DNA of 64,000 bases, taken from assembly GCF_004365575.1 (NCBI RefSeq), contig NZ_SOBG01000001.1:186001-250000 (forward strand), written 5' to 3'. This document shows positions 54,264-61,883 of the stretch, one piece after another; positions within the stretch are counted from its first letter, which is position 1, and each line of letters begins with the position of its first letter. The position numbers and the translations under genes were made by a program. The notes beneath the pieces are model-generated. The model was given only the letters and a program-made list of their open reading frames with translations, was not told where the DNA came from and ran no database searches. The DNA comes from Hypnocyclicus thermotrophus (GTDB lineage: Bacteria; Fusobacteriota; Fusobacteriia; Fusobacteriales; Fusobacteriaceae).

Positions 54264-54338
54264 GCTGCAAACAAATTGCGGAAACGCAGTTTACCATCTC
54301 TCTAAACCCTTTTCGTTTAAGAAGAGGGTTTTTCTATT
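54264..54338 (+). ncRNA. Candidate small RNA, about 75 nt
   Basis: Transcript from a perfect promoter to the intrinsic terminator AAACCCTTTTC / GAAGAGGGTTT (54304-54331) with a U-rich tail. A 5' hairpin TTGCG-GAAA-CGCAG has a GNRA tetraloop. The only frame through it lacks an SD, and the next gene is convergent, so it is not a leader. I do not recognise a known RNA family. Confidence 0.55.
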
Positions 54339-54368
54339 TTTTGAAAATTTTTATAAATTTTATAAATT

Positions 54369-54400
54369 TAAAAAGAGAACTAATAAATGTACTAGTTCTC
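54369..54400 (-). terminator. Terminator of the gnd-zwf-pgl operon
   Basis: GAGAACTA (54375-54382) pairs with TAGTTCTC (54393-54400), with a T-run in the minus direction. Confidence 0.75.
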
Positions 54401-54417
54401 AAAATGTTTTATACCTT

Positions 54418-55107
54418 TTAGTATGCTGCATTATCCACAAAGAAAATTAACTCTTTTTTAGCTTTTATATAACTCGCGGGATATTTTTTATCTTTTTTTA
54501 AAACTTTCTGTAGTATTTCTTTTTTATTTTTTCCAGATACTAAAAATACAATGTAATTGCTATTATTTAGAGTTTGAAGATCTAAAGAGACTCTATCATA
54601 ATTTATTCTATTTATATTTTTAGCTACTGTAGTTATTTCTATACTATTTTGATTAAAATTTTCAGGGAATAATGAAGCTGTGTGCCCATCATTTCCTATA
54701 CCTAATAATATAAAATCAAAATTAGGATATTCATTTTCTGATAAGTTAAAAAATTTAACTATATCATTTTCATAAAATTCTTTACTTTCTTCTAATGTTT
54801 TTAGATATGGAATAAAATGAAAATTTTCTTTTGGAATATTAATATGATCTATGAGGGAAGATTTTATTAGATTATAATTACTATCATTTGAATCAAGGGA
54901 CACATGTCTATCATCTACAATAAAGATATTTATATTATTCCAATTAATTTCTTTTTTTTCAGAAAGTAATTGGAAAAATTTTTTTGGAGTATTACCTCCT
55001 GATAGAGCAATATTAAGTAAAGGCTTATTAAGATAAATTTTAAAAAAATAATTCACTAATTTTTGAGATAAATTATTTAAATCCTGTCCTATATTTATTT
55101 TATTCAT
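54418..55107 (-). CDS. pgl: 6-phosphogluconolactonase
   Basis: 229 residues from the ATG at 55107, after GGAGGAA; the frame extends to 55140 inside zwf. The SugarP-isomerase-like (DevB/NagB) fold is shown by LNIALSGGNTPKKFF, FIVDDRHVSLDSNDSNY and LLGIGNDGHTASLFPEN. It hydrolyses 6-phosphogluconolactone, the second step of the oxidative pentose phosphate pathway. It starts one base after the zwf stop, last gene of the operon. Confidence 0.92.
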   Translation of the reverse strand: MNKINIGQDLNNLSQKLVNYFFKIYLNKPLLNIALSGGNTPKKFFQLLSEKKEINWNNINIFIVDDRHVSLDSNDSNYNLIKSSLIDHINIPKENFHFIPYLKTLEESKEFYENDIVKFFNLSENEYPNFDFILLGIGNDGHTASLFPENFNQNSIEITTVAKNINRINYDRVSLDLQTLNNSNYIVFLVSGKNKKEILQKVLKKDKKYPASYIKAKKELIFFVDNAAY

Positions 55108-55108
55108 T

Positions 55109-56584
55109 TTATTTCCTCCAATGTCTATTGTCTTTTTCAATAATTTTTATAGAATCAAAAGGTCCCCAACTACCAGCCGGATATTGTTTAGGTAGTAATT
55201 TATTTTCTGCCCATAAATGTAAAAGTGGATCTACAATTTCCCACATCTCTTCTATTTCATCTTGTCTAGCAAAAAGAGTAAGATCAGAGTCTATACAGTC
55301 AATTAATAAACGTTCATACTCAGTTAACTTATTAATTTCAAAAATTTCTTTATAGTTAAAATTCATAAAAGTAGAATGAACTACATTTCCAATACCAGGT
55401 TTTTTGATATTTATATTCATACAGATTTCTTCATTTGGTTGAATTTTAAATATTATAGAATTCGAATCATAAAAATTACAATGGTCATTAATTAGTTTTA
55501 AAGGTGGTTCTTTAAATTTTATATAAATTTCAGTACTTTTTTCAGGGAGTCTTTTTCCAGTTCGAATATAAAAAGGTACATCAGCCCAACGCCAATTATC
55601 TATATAAAATTTTCCTGCAAAAAAAGTCGGTGTTTTAGAATTAGGATCTACATTTTCTTCTTCTCTATATCCCGCAATATTTTCATTATTTGAGTATTGC
55701 CCAAGAATTATATTATCTTTTATATATTTTTCATCCATTTTACGTATAGATTTTAAAATTTTAACTTTCTCATCTCTTATAGAATTTGCATTAAAATCTG
55801 CTGGGGGTTCCATTGAGATTAATGATATTAACTGCATAATATGATTTTGAACAAAATCTTTAATTATTCCTGATTTTTCGTAGAAACGACCTCTACCTTC
55901 TATTCCAATACTTTCAGAAACTGTTATTTGTATATGGTCAATATAATTTCTATTCCAAATAGGTTCTAAAATAATGTTACTAAATCTAAAAAATAATATA
56001 TTTTGTACTGTTTCTTTTCCTAAATAATGATCTATTCTATATATTTGTGTTTCTTCAAAATAGTTGTGTAAAAGACTATTTAAATTTTTTGCAGATTCTT
56101 TACTTTCACCAAAAGGTTTTTCCATTACAACTCTTGTTTTTTTAAAATCATTAAATTTATCTTTGTTTTCACCAATATTTTTAATAATCATTTTTGAAAA
56201 AAATGGAGGTGTAGCAAAATAAAAAATTATATGTTCATGAATTTCTTTGTTTATATTATTTATCATTTTTAAAAAAGCTTTATTATCGTCAAATTCGGCT
56301 GTTATAAAATCAAAATGGTTAATAAATTCATCTATATTATCTGATTTATCATTAACAAATTCATCAATCGATTCTCTTATAAAATCATGGTAAGAACCTT
56401 TTCTATAAGGATGACCAAAACCAATTATTTTAAAGTTAGAATTTAAGAAGTTATGAGAAAATAAGTTGTAAATAGATGGAATTAACTTTCTTTTTGTTAA
56501 ATCACCAGCACCACCGAATATAATTAATATAAAATCATCTACTTTAAATTTTACATCAAGCTCACAAATATCTTCTATTTTCAT
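55109..56584 (-). CDS. zwf: Glucose-6-phosphate 1-dehydrogenase
   Basis: 491 residues, usual length. Coenzyme loop FGGAGDLTKRKL near residue 23, catalytic segment RIDHYLGKETVQN, and a typical C-terminus (LHLWAENKLLPKQYPAGSWG). Oxidises glucose 6-phosphate with NAD(P)+. Its ATG overlaps the gnd stop codon (TAATG), so translation is coupled. Confidence 0.95.
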   Translation of the reverse strand: MKIEDICELDVKFKVDDFILIIFGGAGDLTKRKLIPSIYNLFSHNFLNSNFKIIGFGHPYRKGSYHDFIRESIDEFVNDKSDNIDEFINHFDFITAEFDDNKAFLKMINNINKEIHEHIIFYFATPPFFSKMIIKNIGENKDKFNDFKKTRVVMEKPFGESKESAKNLNSLLHNYFEETQIYRIDHYLGKETVQNILFFRFSNIILEPIWNRNYIDHIQITVSESIGIEGRGRFYEKSGIIKDFVQNHIMQLISLISMEPPADFNANSIRDEKVKILKSIRKMDEKYIKDNIILGQYSNNENIAGYREEENVDPNSKTPTFFAGKFYIDNWRWADVPFYIRTGKRLPEKSTEIYIKFKEPPLKLINDHCNFYDSNSIIFKIQPNEEICMNINIKKPGIGNVVHSTFMNFNYKEIFEINKLTEYERLLIDCIDSDLTLFARQDEIEEMWEIVDPLLHLWAENKLLPKQYPAGSWGPFDSIKIIEKDNRHWRK

Positions 56585-57489
56585 TACTTATCCCCCTTTT
56601 TAATTTCGTGTCCACCAAATTGATTTCTAAGTGCAGCAAGAACTTTATCAGAGAAAGTTTCTTCTTTTCTTGAACGAAATCTTTGCATTAAAGATAAAGT
56701 AATAACAGGCATAGAAACACTTTGTGAAATAGCTTCTTCTACAGTCCATCTACCTTCTCCAGAATCAGGGACATATCCTCTAATATCTTTTATATAATCT
56801 TTATCTTCGAAAATATTTGAAATAAGCTGAAGCAACCAAGAACGAATTACACTTCCGTGATCCCACACTTTAGATATTTCATGCAGATCTAAATCATATT
56901 CTTTTTTCGAATGTAATAATTCAAAGCCTTCAGCATAAGCTTGCATCATTCCGTATTCTATTCCGTTATGAACCATTTTAACAAAATGTCCAGAACCACT
57001 AGGACCAGTATAGATATAACCATTTTCTGGAGCTAAAGATCTATAAAGAGGTTCTGTTTTTTCAAAAACTTCTTTTTTTCCACCGACCATAAGACAATAT
57101 CCTTCGGTTAATCCCCATATTCCACCACTTGTACCTACATCAACAAATTCAATTTTTTTTTCTTTTAAAAAGCTTGCTCTTCTTTCGCTTTCTTTATAAT
57201 TAGAATTACCTCCGTCGATGATAATATCATTTTTACTTAATAAGTTTGATAATTTATTAATAAGATTTTCAGTAATTTCACCGGCAGGAACCATTACCCA
57301 TATAATTTTTTGTTCGGGTAATAAGTTTATTAATTCTTCAATAGAATTACTTGCAATAGCACCATACTTTTTAAGAGAATTTACATTATCGATATTTACA
57401 TCATAAACAACTACTTCATGATTAAAATTAATTAATCTTTTAGCCATATTACTTCCCATTTTTCCAAGTCCAATCATTCCTAATTTCAT
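56584..57489 (-). CDS. gnd: 6-phosphogluconate dehydrogenase (short, YqeC type)
   Basis: 301 residues: the short form related to Bacillus YqeC rather than the 470-residue enzyme. NAD(P) loop GMIGLGKMGSNMA, GTSGGIWGLTEGYCLMVGG, catalytic KMVHNGIEYGMMQAYAEG, and GEGRWTVEEA. Decarboxylates 6-phosphogluconate to ribulose 5-phosphate. GGGGG precedes the ATG. First gene of gnd-zwf-pgl, under a promoter with a Fur-family-like box just downstream of the start. Confidence 0.93.
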   Translation of the reverse strand: MKLGMIGLGKMGSNMAKRLINFNHEVVVYDVNIDNVNSLKKYGAIASNSIEELINLLPEQKIIWVMVPAGEITENLINKLSNLLSKNDIIIDGGNSNYKESERRASFLKEKKIEFVDVGTSGGIWGLTEGYCLMVGGKKEVFEKTEPLYRSLAPENGYIYTGPSGSGHFVKMVHNGIEYGMMQAYAEGFELLHSKKEYDLDLHEISKVWDHGSVIRSWLLQLISNIFEDKDYIKDIRGYVPDSGEGRWTVEEAISQSVSMPVITLSLMQRFRSRKEETFSDKVLAALRNQFGGHEIKKGDK

Positions 57490-57590
57490 ATTGTTTCCCC
57501 CTTTATTATTTATAGAAAATTTAATTTCATAAGTAATTTAATAATTATTTTTAATGAATCCTTTAAACAAAAAAAATTTATTATCTAAAA

Positions 57591-57605
57591 TTGTAATTAT
57601 TACAA
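57591..57605. promoter_or_regulatory. 7-1-7 palindrome, Fur-family-like operator over the gnd start region
   Basis: TTGTAATTATTACAA is a perfect 7-1-7 repeat. It covers about +5 to +19 of the gnd promoter, a repressing position. Confidence 0.65.
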
Positions 57606-57615
57606 ATTTAAATTA

Positions 57616-57644
57616 ATTATATTATATTGAAAGGGAAAATGCAA
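57616..57644 (-). promoter_or_regulatory. gnd-zwf-pgl promoter
   Basis: TTGCAT (57639-57644), 17-base spacer, TATAAT (57616-57621) on the minus strand; start near 57609. Confidence 0.65.
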
Positions 57645-57752
57645 ATATTTTTTGATGTTTATACATTTAAAAATTCTAAAATCGAAAAAATGAATATTTA
57701 TCGAACGATGTGTAAGCATAGTTAACAATATAAAAAAATAATTAAATTAAAC

Positions 57753-57780
57753 TTGACATATTATAAAAAACTAATATAAT
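57753..57780 (+). promoter_or_regulatory. Promoter of the Fe-S membrane protein gene
   Basis: TTGACA (57753-57758), 16-base spacer, TATAAT (57775-57780). An 11-base inverted repeat AAAACATATTA / TAATATGTTTT (57783-57793, 57802-57812) spans the start and ends at the SD, a candidate operator or mRNA hairpin. Confidence 0.65.
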
Positions 57781-57823
57781 ATAAAACATATTAAAAAAAT
57801 ATAATATGTTTTAGGAGGTAGAT

Positions 57824-58327
57824 ATGAGGCAGAAATTATTAAAGAAAAAGAATCATCAGGAGTGGAGTTGGGTATTAATTTTTGCATTTTTTGCATTAGG
57901 AATAGTTGACTATCATTTTGGATTGCTAGGGTTAGCTTGTATGACAATTCCGTTATTTCATGCTTTTAAAGGACATGGAAAGATTCATTGTTCACACTAT
58001 TGTCCAAGAGGATCATTTTTAGGAAAATTCTTAGGAGAATTCTCATTAAACAATAATACACCAAAATTTATGAGAAAAAAATGGTTTAAAAATATGATAC
58101 TATTTATTATGATTGGTATGCTTAGTTTTTCTATGTATCATTCAGGCGGAAATCCTAAAAAAATTGGATTTGCAATATTTAGATTTATGTTAGCATCGTC
58201 AATAATAAGTGTATTATTAGGTTTAATGTTTAAGCCAAGAAGTTGGTGTCAAGTTTGTCCAATGGGATATAGTACAGGATTAATAAATGAATTAAAATTA
58301 AAAAAATCAAATAAAAAAGTGGCATAG
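57824..58327 (+). CDS. Membrane Fe-S protein of the NapH/4Fe-4S-binding type
   Basis: 167 residues with three or four hydrophobic segments. Cysteine motifs CSHYCPRGSF (about 65-75) and CQVCPMGYST (about 145-155) resemble the cytoplasmic CxxxCPxG motifs of NapH/NosR-type membrane redox proteins. It probably passes electrons between a cytoplasmic ferredoxin and a membrane partner. AGGAGGT precedes the ATG. A two-cluster ferredoxin gene starts nine bases after its stop. Confidence 0.75.
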   Translation: MRQKLLKKKNHQEWSWVLIFAFFALGIVDYHFGLLGLACMTIPLFHAFKGHGKIHCSHYCPRGSFLGKFLGEFSLNNNTPKFMRKKWFKNMILFIMIGMLSFSMYHSGGNPKKIGFAIFRFMLASSIISVLLGLMFKPRSWCQVCPMGYSTGLINELKLKKSNKKVA

Positions 58328-58336
58328 GAGGTAAAT

Positions 58337-58501
58337 ATGTATATAATAGATGAACATACATGTATTGAATGTGGATTTTGTCAAAAAATATGCCCAAAAG
58401 AAGCTATTGAAAAAACAGAAATAGCTTATAAAATAACTGGAAAATGCGTTAGTTGTGGTTTATGCGTAAAAAAATGTCCGGTAGATGCAATATCAAAATA
58501 A
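58337..58501 (+). CDS. 2[4Fe-4S] ferredoxin
   Basis: 54 residues, usual clostridial-type size. C9-x2-C12-x2-C15-x3-C19-P and C37-x2-C40-x2-C43-x3-C47-P. AGGAGGT precedes the ATG. Co-transcribed with the membrane Fe-S protein, so likely its electron partner. Confidence 0.93.
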   Translation: MYIIDEHTCIECGFCQKICPKEAIEKTEIAYKITGKCVSCGLCVKKCPVDAISK

Positions 58502-58556
58502 AAACTTCTTTTAAATAGCTTTATTAAAATAAAACTACTTAAAAAAAGCTTTTGAA

Positions 58557-58596
58557 AATAAAAGAGTGTATAACAATACACTCTTTTATTTTTTTC
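58557..58596 (+). terminator. Terminator of the ferredoxin operon
   Basis: TAAAAGAGTGTA (58559-58570) pairs with TACACTCTTTTA (58577-58588), followed by T-rich sequence. Confidence 0.85.
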
Positions 58597-58690
58597 ATAT
58601 AAGTTTGTAATGCTAAATTATTTGTATAAAAAGATAAAATATGTTATTATTTTTTTAATATTATAAAAAGCAAAATAAGGGGGAGTATGA

Positions 58691-59833
58691 ATGCTTGAAG
58701 AAATAAAAAATGAGGTAAAAAATCATAGAAGAAAATTACATACCATACCAGAAACAGGTTTTGAAGAATTTAAAACATCTGAATATTTAAAAAATACATT
58801 AAAATCATATGGATTTGAAGTAAAAGAGATTTGCGAAACAGGATTATATGTATTTATAAAAGGTAAAGAAGATACAACAATAGCATTTAGGACAGATATA
58901 GATGCATTAAATATTGAAGAAGAAAATAATATAGAATTTAAGAGTATTCACAAAGGGAAAATGCATGCATGTGGTCATGATGGGCATATGTCTATTATGC
59001 TGGGATTTGCTAAATATTTATCCAGTATAAAAGAATTTAAAAAAAATATTTTATTAATATTTCAACCTGCAGAAGAAGGGCCTGGAGGAGCAAAAAATAT
59101 TGTAGAAACAGGAATTTTTGATAAATATAATGTAGAAGGAATATTTGGACTTCATTTATTTCCAAATATAAAAGAAGGAGTAATAGCATCAAAATCTGGA
59201 GAATTTATGTCTGCTACAGCTGAAATAGATATAGATATATATGGAAAAGGTGGGCATGGTGCTATGCCACATACTGCCATAGATACTATTATAATAACCT
59301 CAAAACTTATTGAAGCATATCAAAGTATTATTTCTAGAAATATTTCTCCTATGGAAAATGCTGTACTTACATTTGGTAAAATAGAAGGTGGAACAGCAAG
59401 AAATATAATAGCAGAACATACCAGAATAGAAGGGACGATGAGATTTTTTAATAAAGAAGTATTTGAAATTATAAAAAATAGAATTTCTGAAATTAATAAA
59501 GGATTTGAAAAAGCTTTTGAAATAGAAATAAAAACTGATTTAAGGCCCCTTTATCCAGCAGTTATTAATGATAAAAATTTATATAGTAGATTTCATAATG
59601 CTATTAAAAATAGTGACTTAAAGTATGAAGAAATAAGAGCTATAATGCTTGCAGAAGATTTTGCATATTATCAAGAAACTATTCCAGGACAATTTTTCTT
59701 TTTAGGTACTGAAAATAAAGAAAAGGGTTATGACAAACCATTACATAATTGTAAATTCAATTTTGATGAAGAGATATTAATTAACGGAGTAAAAGCATAT
59801 ATTGCTATCTCTAAAGAATATAAACTATTTTGA
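58691..59833 (+). CDS. M20D family amidohydrolase (N-acyl amino acid hydrolase type)
   Basis: 380 residues. Metal-site motifs AFRTDIDALNIEE, MHACGHDGHMSIMLG and LIFQPAEEGPGGAK are characteristic of the hippurate/IAA-amino-acid/N-acetyl-diaminopimelate deacetylase group; LHNCKFNFDEE near the C-terminus completes the site. Cytoplasmic. Substrate unknown. GGGGGAG precedes the ATG. Confidence 0.9.
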   Translation: MLEEIKNEVKNHRRKLHTIPETGFEEFKTSEYLKNTLKSYGFEVKEICETGLYVFIKGKEDTTIAFRTDIDALNIEEENNIEFKSIHKGKMHACGHDGHMSIMLGFAKYLSSIKEFKKNILLIFQPAEEGPGGAKNIVETGIFDKYNVEGIFGLHLFPNIKEGVIASKSGEFMSATAEIDIDIYGKGGHGAMPHTAIDTIIITSKLIEAYQSIISRNISPMENAVLTFGKIEGGTARNIIAEHTRIEGTMRFFNKEVFEIIKNRISEINKGFEKAFEIEIKTDLRPLYPAVINDKNLYSRFHNAIKNSDLKYEEIRAIMLAEDFAYYQETIPGQFFFLGTENKEKGYDKPLHNCKFNFDEEILINGVKAYIAISKEYKLF

Positions 59834-59887
59834 ACATATTAAAAAGAGAGTTTTTTAAAAAACCTCTCTTTTTAATATGTTCAAAAT
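59829..59887. terminator. Very long perfect hairpin, bidirectional terminator overlapping coding ends
   Basis: About 22 bases from TTTGAACATATTAAAAAGAG (59829) pair without a mismatch with the segment ending near 59886. The left arm covers the M20 stop codon and the right arm encodes the last residues of the convergent gene. Confidence 0.85.
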
Positions 59888-60094
59888 CAAATCATAATTT
59901 CCTTTTATATGTGGGACATTACAGTTGCTACAATCTTTTATGTTATTAATATATTTATAATTTCCACCACATTTTTTATCAAGTAAATATAAAGGACAAA
60001 AGCAAAATAAACAATTAAAGTTTTCTTGTGCGACATCTTTATGACAAGGGAAATATTCACAATTTTTATTTTGAAAAAATTTATAATTTTTCAT
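59855..60094 (-). CDS. Cysteine-rich small-domain protein
   Basis: 79 residues with eight or more cysteines: CEYFPCH, NCLFCFCPLY, CGG, CSNCNVPH. This is the layout of the cysteine-rich small-domain family, thought to bind metal. Its ATG overlaps the transposase-like gene stop (TAATG), so the two are translationally coupled. Function unknown. Confidence 0.75.
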   Translation of the reverse strand: MKNYKFFQNKNCEYFPCHKDVAQENFNCLFCFCPLYLLDKKCGGNYKYINNIKDCSNCNVPHIKGNYDLILNILKREVF

Positions 60095-61287
60095 TAATTA
60101 TCTCCAAGATATTTAAGTTGGTAAATAGTTGGTTTAATATTAATTAAATCTTCACATTCTGCATCACATATATATATGTTTTCAATAAAAATCTTTATTT
60201 TACTAAGATCAAATGGGTTGATTATAATATTTGCATTTTCTCCGGTGTATAAGTTTAATAACTTATGTTTATAAATATAAGTTTGATATCTAATTATACC
60301 ATTATTGATTTTTCTAGTGCTTTCAATTGGCTGAAGAAGAGCATTTAAATAATCTTTTTTTGTAATGATTTCTATTCTTTCTAAATTTTTTTCCCATTTT
60401 TCACTTTTATTAAAATTATAAATTTCATTTATATATTTTTTTATTATTATATCAAATTTTAAAAAAGTTATTTCTTCTTTACTATTTAATTTTAAATCTT
60501 TTAAAAAGATATTATTTAAATCTTGAAAAAATTTTTTCATTTTTTCTTCTTGTGAAGTGATAAAATTGATATCAATTTTTAAATCTTTTTTTATAGTTTC
60601 TATCAATTCTCTGTGTTGTATTTTAAAATTATTTAAAATATATTCTTCGGGTTTTCCGTATATTAAAAAAGAATTTGATTCATTTGCTAAAATAGCTGAA
60701 CGAAGTAATGATAGAGCATCATTGAATTTAGCTTCTTCGAAAGTTAAATAATAACTACAAATTGCTTTTGAATAATTATCAAATATAATATGTAAAAAAG
60801 GCTTTTTATAGTTATTAGACAAACAATCATAGATATCGATATCTAATTGTTTTGAATAAAATTCAAAAATTTGATTTGAATATTTAGACTTTATATCTTT
60901 AGAAGCATATTTTTTTACAAAAGGATCTAAATTATTTATAATACGGTAAACGGTATCATAACTTATTTCTTTTTTACCTAAACTTTTTAAAAATTTATTT
61001 AGTTTTTTATGTGCATCTAAAATTTTTAAATTAGATTCAGTTTGATATAAAAAAGCTAAGTAATCTAAAATTTCTTTATCTACACTTCTAAAACTATTTT
61101 TGTCTTTTCTTACAGTTCTTTCTAATCCCATTATACCATCTTTTTTATATGCGCTAACCCATCTTTTTAAAGTACTATATGGAACTAATGATTCACGACT
61201 TACATCGATTAGATTTTTTTCTTTATCTAAAAAAGGTTTGATTATTTCAAATCTTTCTTTACTTAATAGATTATTGTTTTTTTTCAA
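60094..61287 (-). CDS. Mu/IS481-type transposase homolog lacking all catalytic acids, probably domesticated
   Basis: 397 residues from TTG 61287 after GAGGTGA. N-terminal winged-helix/HTH (RESLVPYSTLKRWVSAYKKD), an integrase-fold core (LHIIFDNYSKAICSYYLTFE) and a Mu-type C-terminal beta domain (INNGIIRYQTYIYKHKLLNL). By alignment with the family pattern the first Asp (WQ-x-D) is Tyr144, the second (VDNG) is Asn219 and the Glu (KxERFF) is Lys251. The frame is intact and no terminal inverted repeats are seen. It is coupled to the Cys-rich gene and divergent from ptsHI, suggesting a DNA-binding regulator. Confidence 0.72.
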   Translation of the reverse strand: MKKNNNLLSKERFEIIKPFLDKEKNLIDVSRESLVPYSTLKRWVSAYKKDGIMGLERTVRKDKNSFRSVDKEILDYLAFLYQTESNLKILDAHKKLNKFLKSLGKKEISYDTVYRIINNLDPFVKKYASKDIKSKYSNQIFEFYSKQLDIDIYDCLSNNYKKPFLHIIFDNYSKAICSYYLTFEEAKFNDALSLLRSAILANESNSFLIYGKPEEYILNNFKIQHRELIETIKKDLKIDINFITSQEEKMKKFFQDLNNIFLKDLKLNSKEEITFLKFDIIIKKYINEIYNFNKSEKWEKNLERIEIITKKDYLNALLQPIESTRKINNGIIRYQTYIYKHKLLNLYTGENANIIINPFDLSKIKIFIENIYICDAECEDLINIKPTIYQLKYLGDN

Positions 61288-61314
61288 AATTCTCACCTCA
61301 GATTCTATACAAAT

Positions 61315-61343
61315 ATTTTATCTTAAATATTTTTCTATGTCAA
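61315..61343 (-). promoter_or_regulatory. Promoter of the transposase-derived gene
   Basis: TTGACA (61338-61343), 17-base spacer, TAAAAT (61315-61320) on the minus strand. Confidence 0.7.
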
Positions 61344-61466
61344 TCAAGAAAAAAATTTTAAAAAAAAATAAAAATTTAAAAACCATAAAAAAACCTTTAA
61401 AAACAATAAATTTGTCTACAAAAAATATTTTTTTAAATAAAAAGGCTCATTTATTTTCAAAAAAAC

Positions 61467-61495
61467 TTGACTTTTTTATAAAAAAATATTATTAT
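61467..61495 (+). promoter_or_regulatory. ptsHI promoter
   Basis: TTGACT (61467-61472), 17-base spacer, TATTAT (61490-61495); leader of about 100 bases with a small hairpin GTGTT-GAAAA-AACAC. The rest of 61344-61466 is AT-rich with no gene seen. Confidence 0.6.
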
Positions 61496-61603
61496 TATAT
61501 TAATCAAAAAACATTATAATAGCACTTATAAAACTAAAATAGAACAGTGTGTTGAAAAAACACAAAACAAAAATAAAATTATTAAATATGGAGGTATGTA
61601 ATT

Positions 61604-61864
61604 ATGGCGAGTAAAACAGTAATAATAACAAATGAAACAGGAATGCACACAAGACCAGCGAATGAATTTGTAAAAGAGGTAAAATCATTTAATTCAGAAG
61701 TTACTTTATCAGCAAATGGAAAAGAAGTAAAAGCAAAATCTTTATTAAAAATTTTATCATTAGGAATAAAAAAAGGAACAGAAGTGACAGTGACGGCTAC
61801 TGGAGATGATGCTAAGCAAGCTGTAGAGAAATTAGCTGAGGTATTAGCTAACTTAAAAGATTAA
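61604..61864 (+). CDS. ptsH: PTS phosphocarrier protein HPr
   Basis: 86 residues. Phosphorylated H15 in NETGMHTRPANEFV and the Ser46-region motif KAKSLLKILSLGI are intact. Passes phosphate from enzyme I to sugar-specific EII proteins. GGAGGT precedes the ATG; ptsI starts 19 bases later. Confidence 0.95.
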   Translation: MASKTVIITNETGMHTRPANEFVKEVKSFNSEVTLSANGKEVKAKSLLKILSLGIKKGTEVTVTATGDDAKQAVEKLAEVLANLKD

Positions 61865-61883
61865 TTTTTAAGGAGAAGAGAGT

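Noticed and set aside
54264-54338. Riboswitch or SRP RNA
   Set aside because: No downstream gene on that strand and none of the conserved cores I know (for example GGAAGGAAGC of SRP RNA) is present.
54229-54450. 73-codon plus-strand frame across the second candidate sRNA
   Set aside because: Starts in the promoter -35, has no SD, and runs through a terminator hairpin into an antisense gene.
60094-61287. Active insertion sequence
   Set aside because: Catalytic residues are substituted, no terminal inverted repeats or target duplication seen, and the gene is coupled to a neighbour.
61100-61519. 139-codon plus-strand frame opposite the transposase-like gene
   Set aside because: Antisense shadow with Lys/Phe-rich low-complexity end; no SD.
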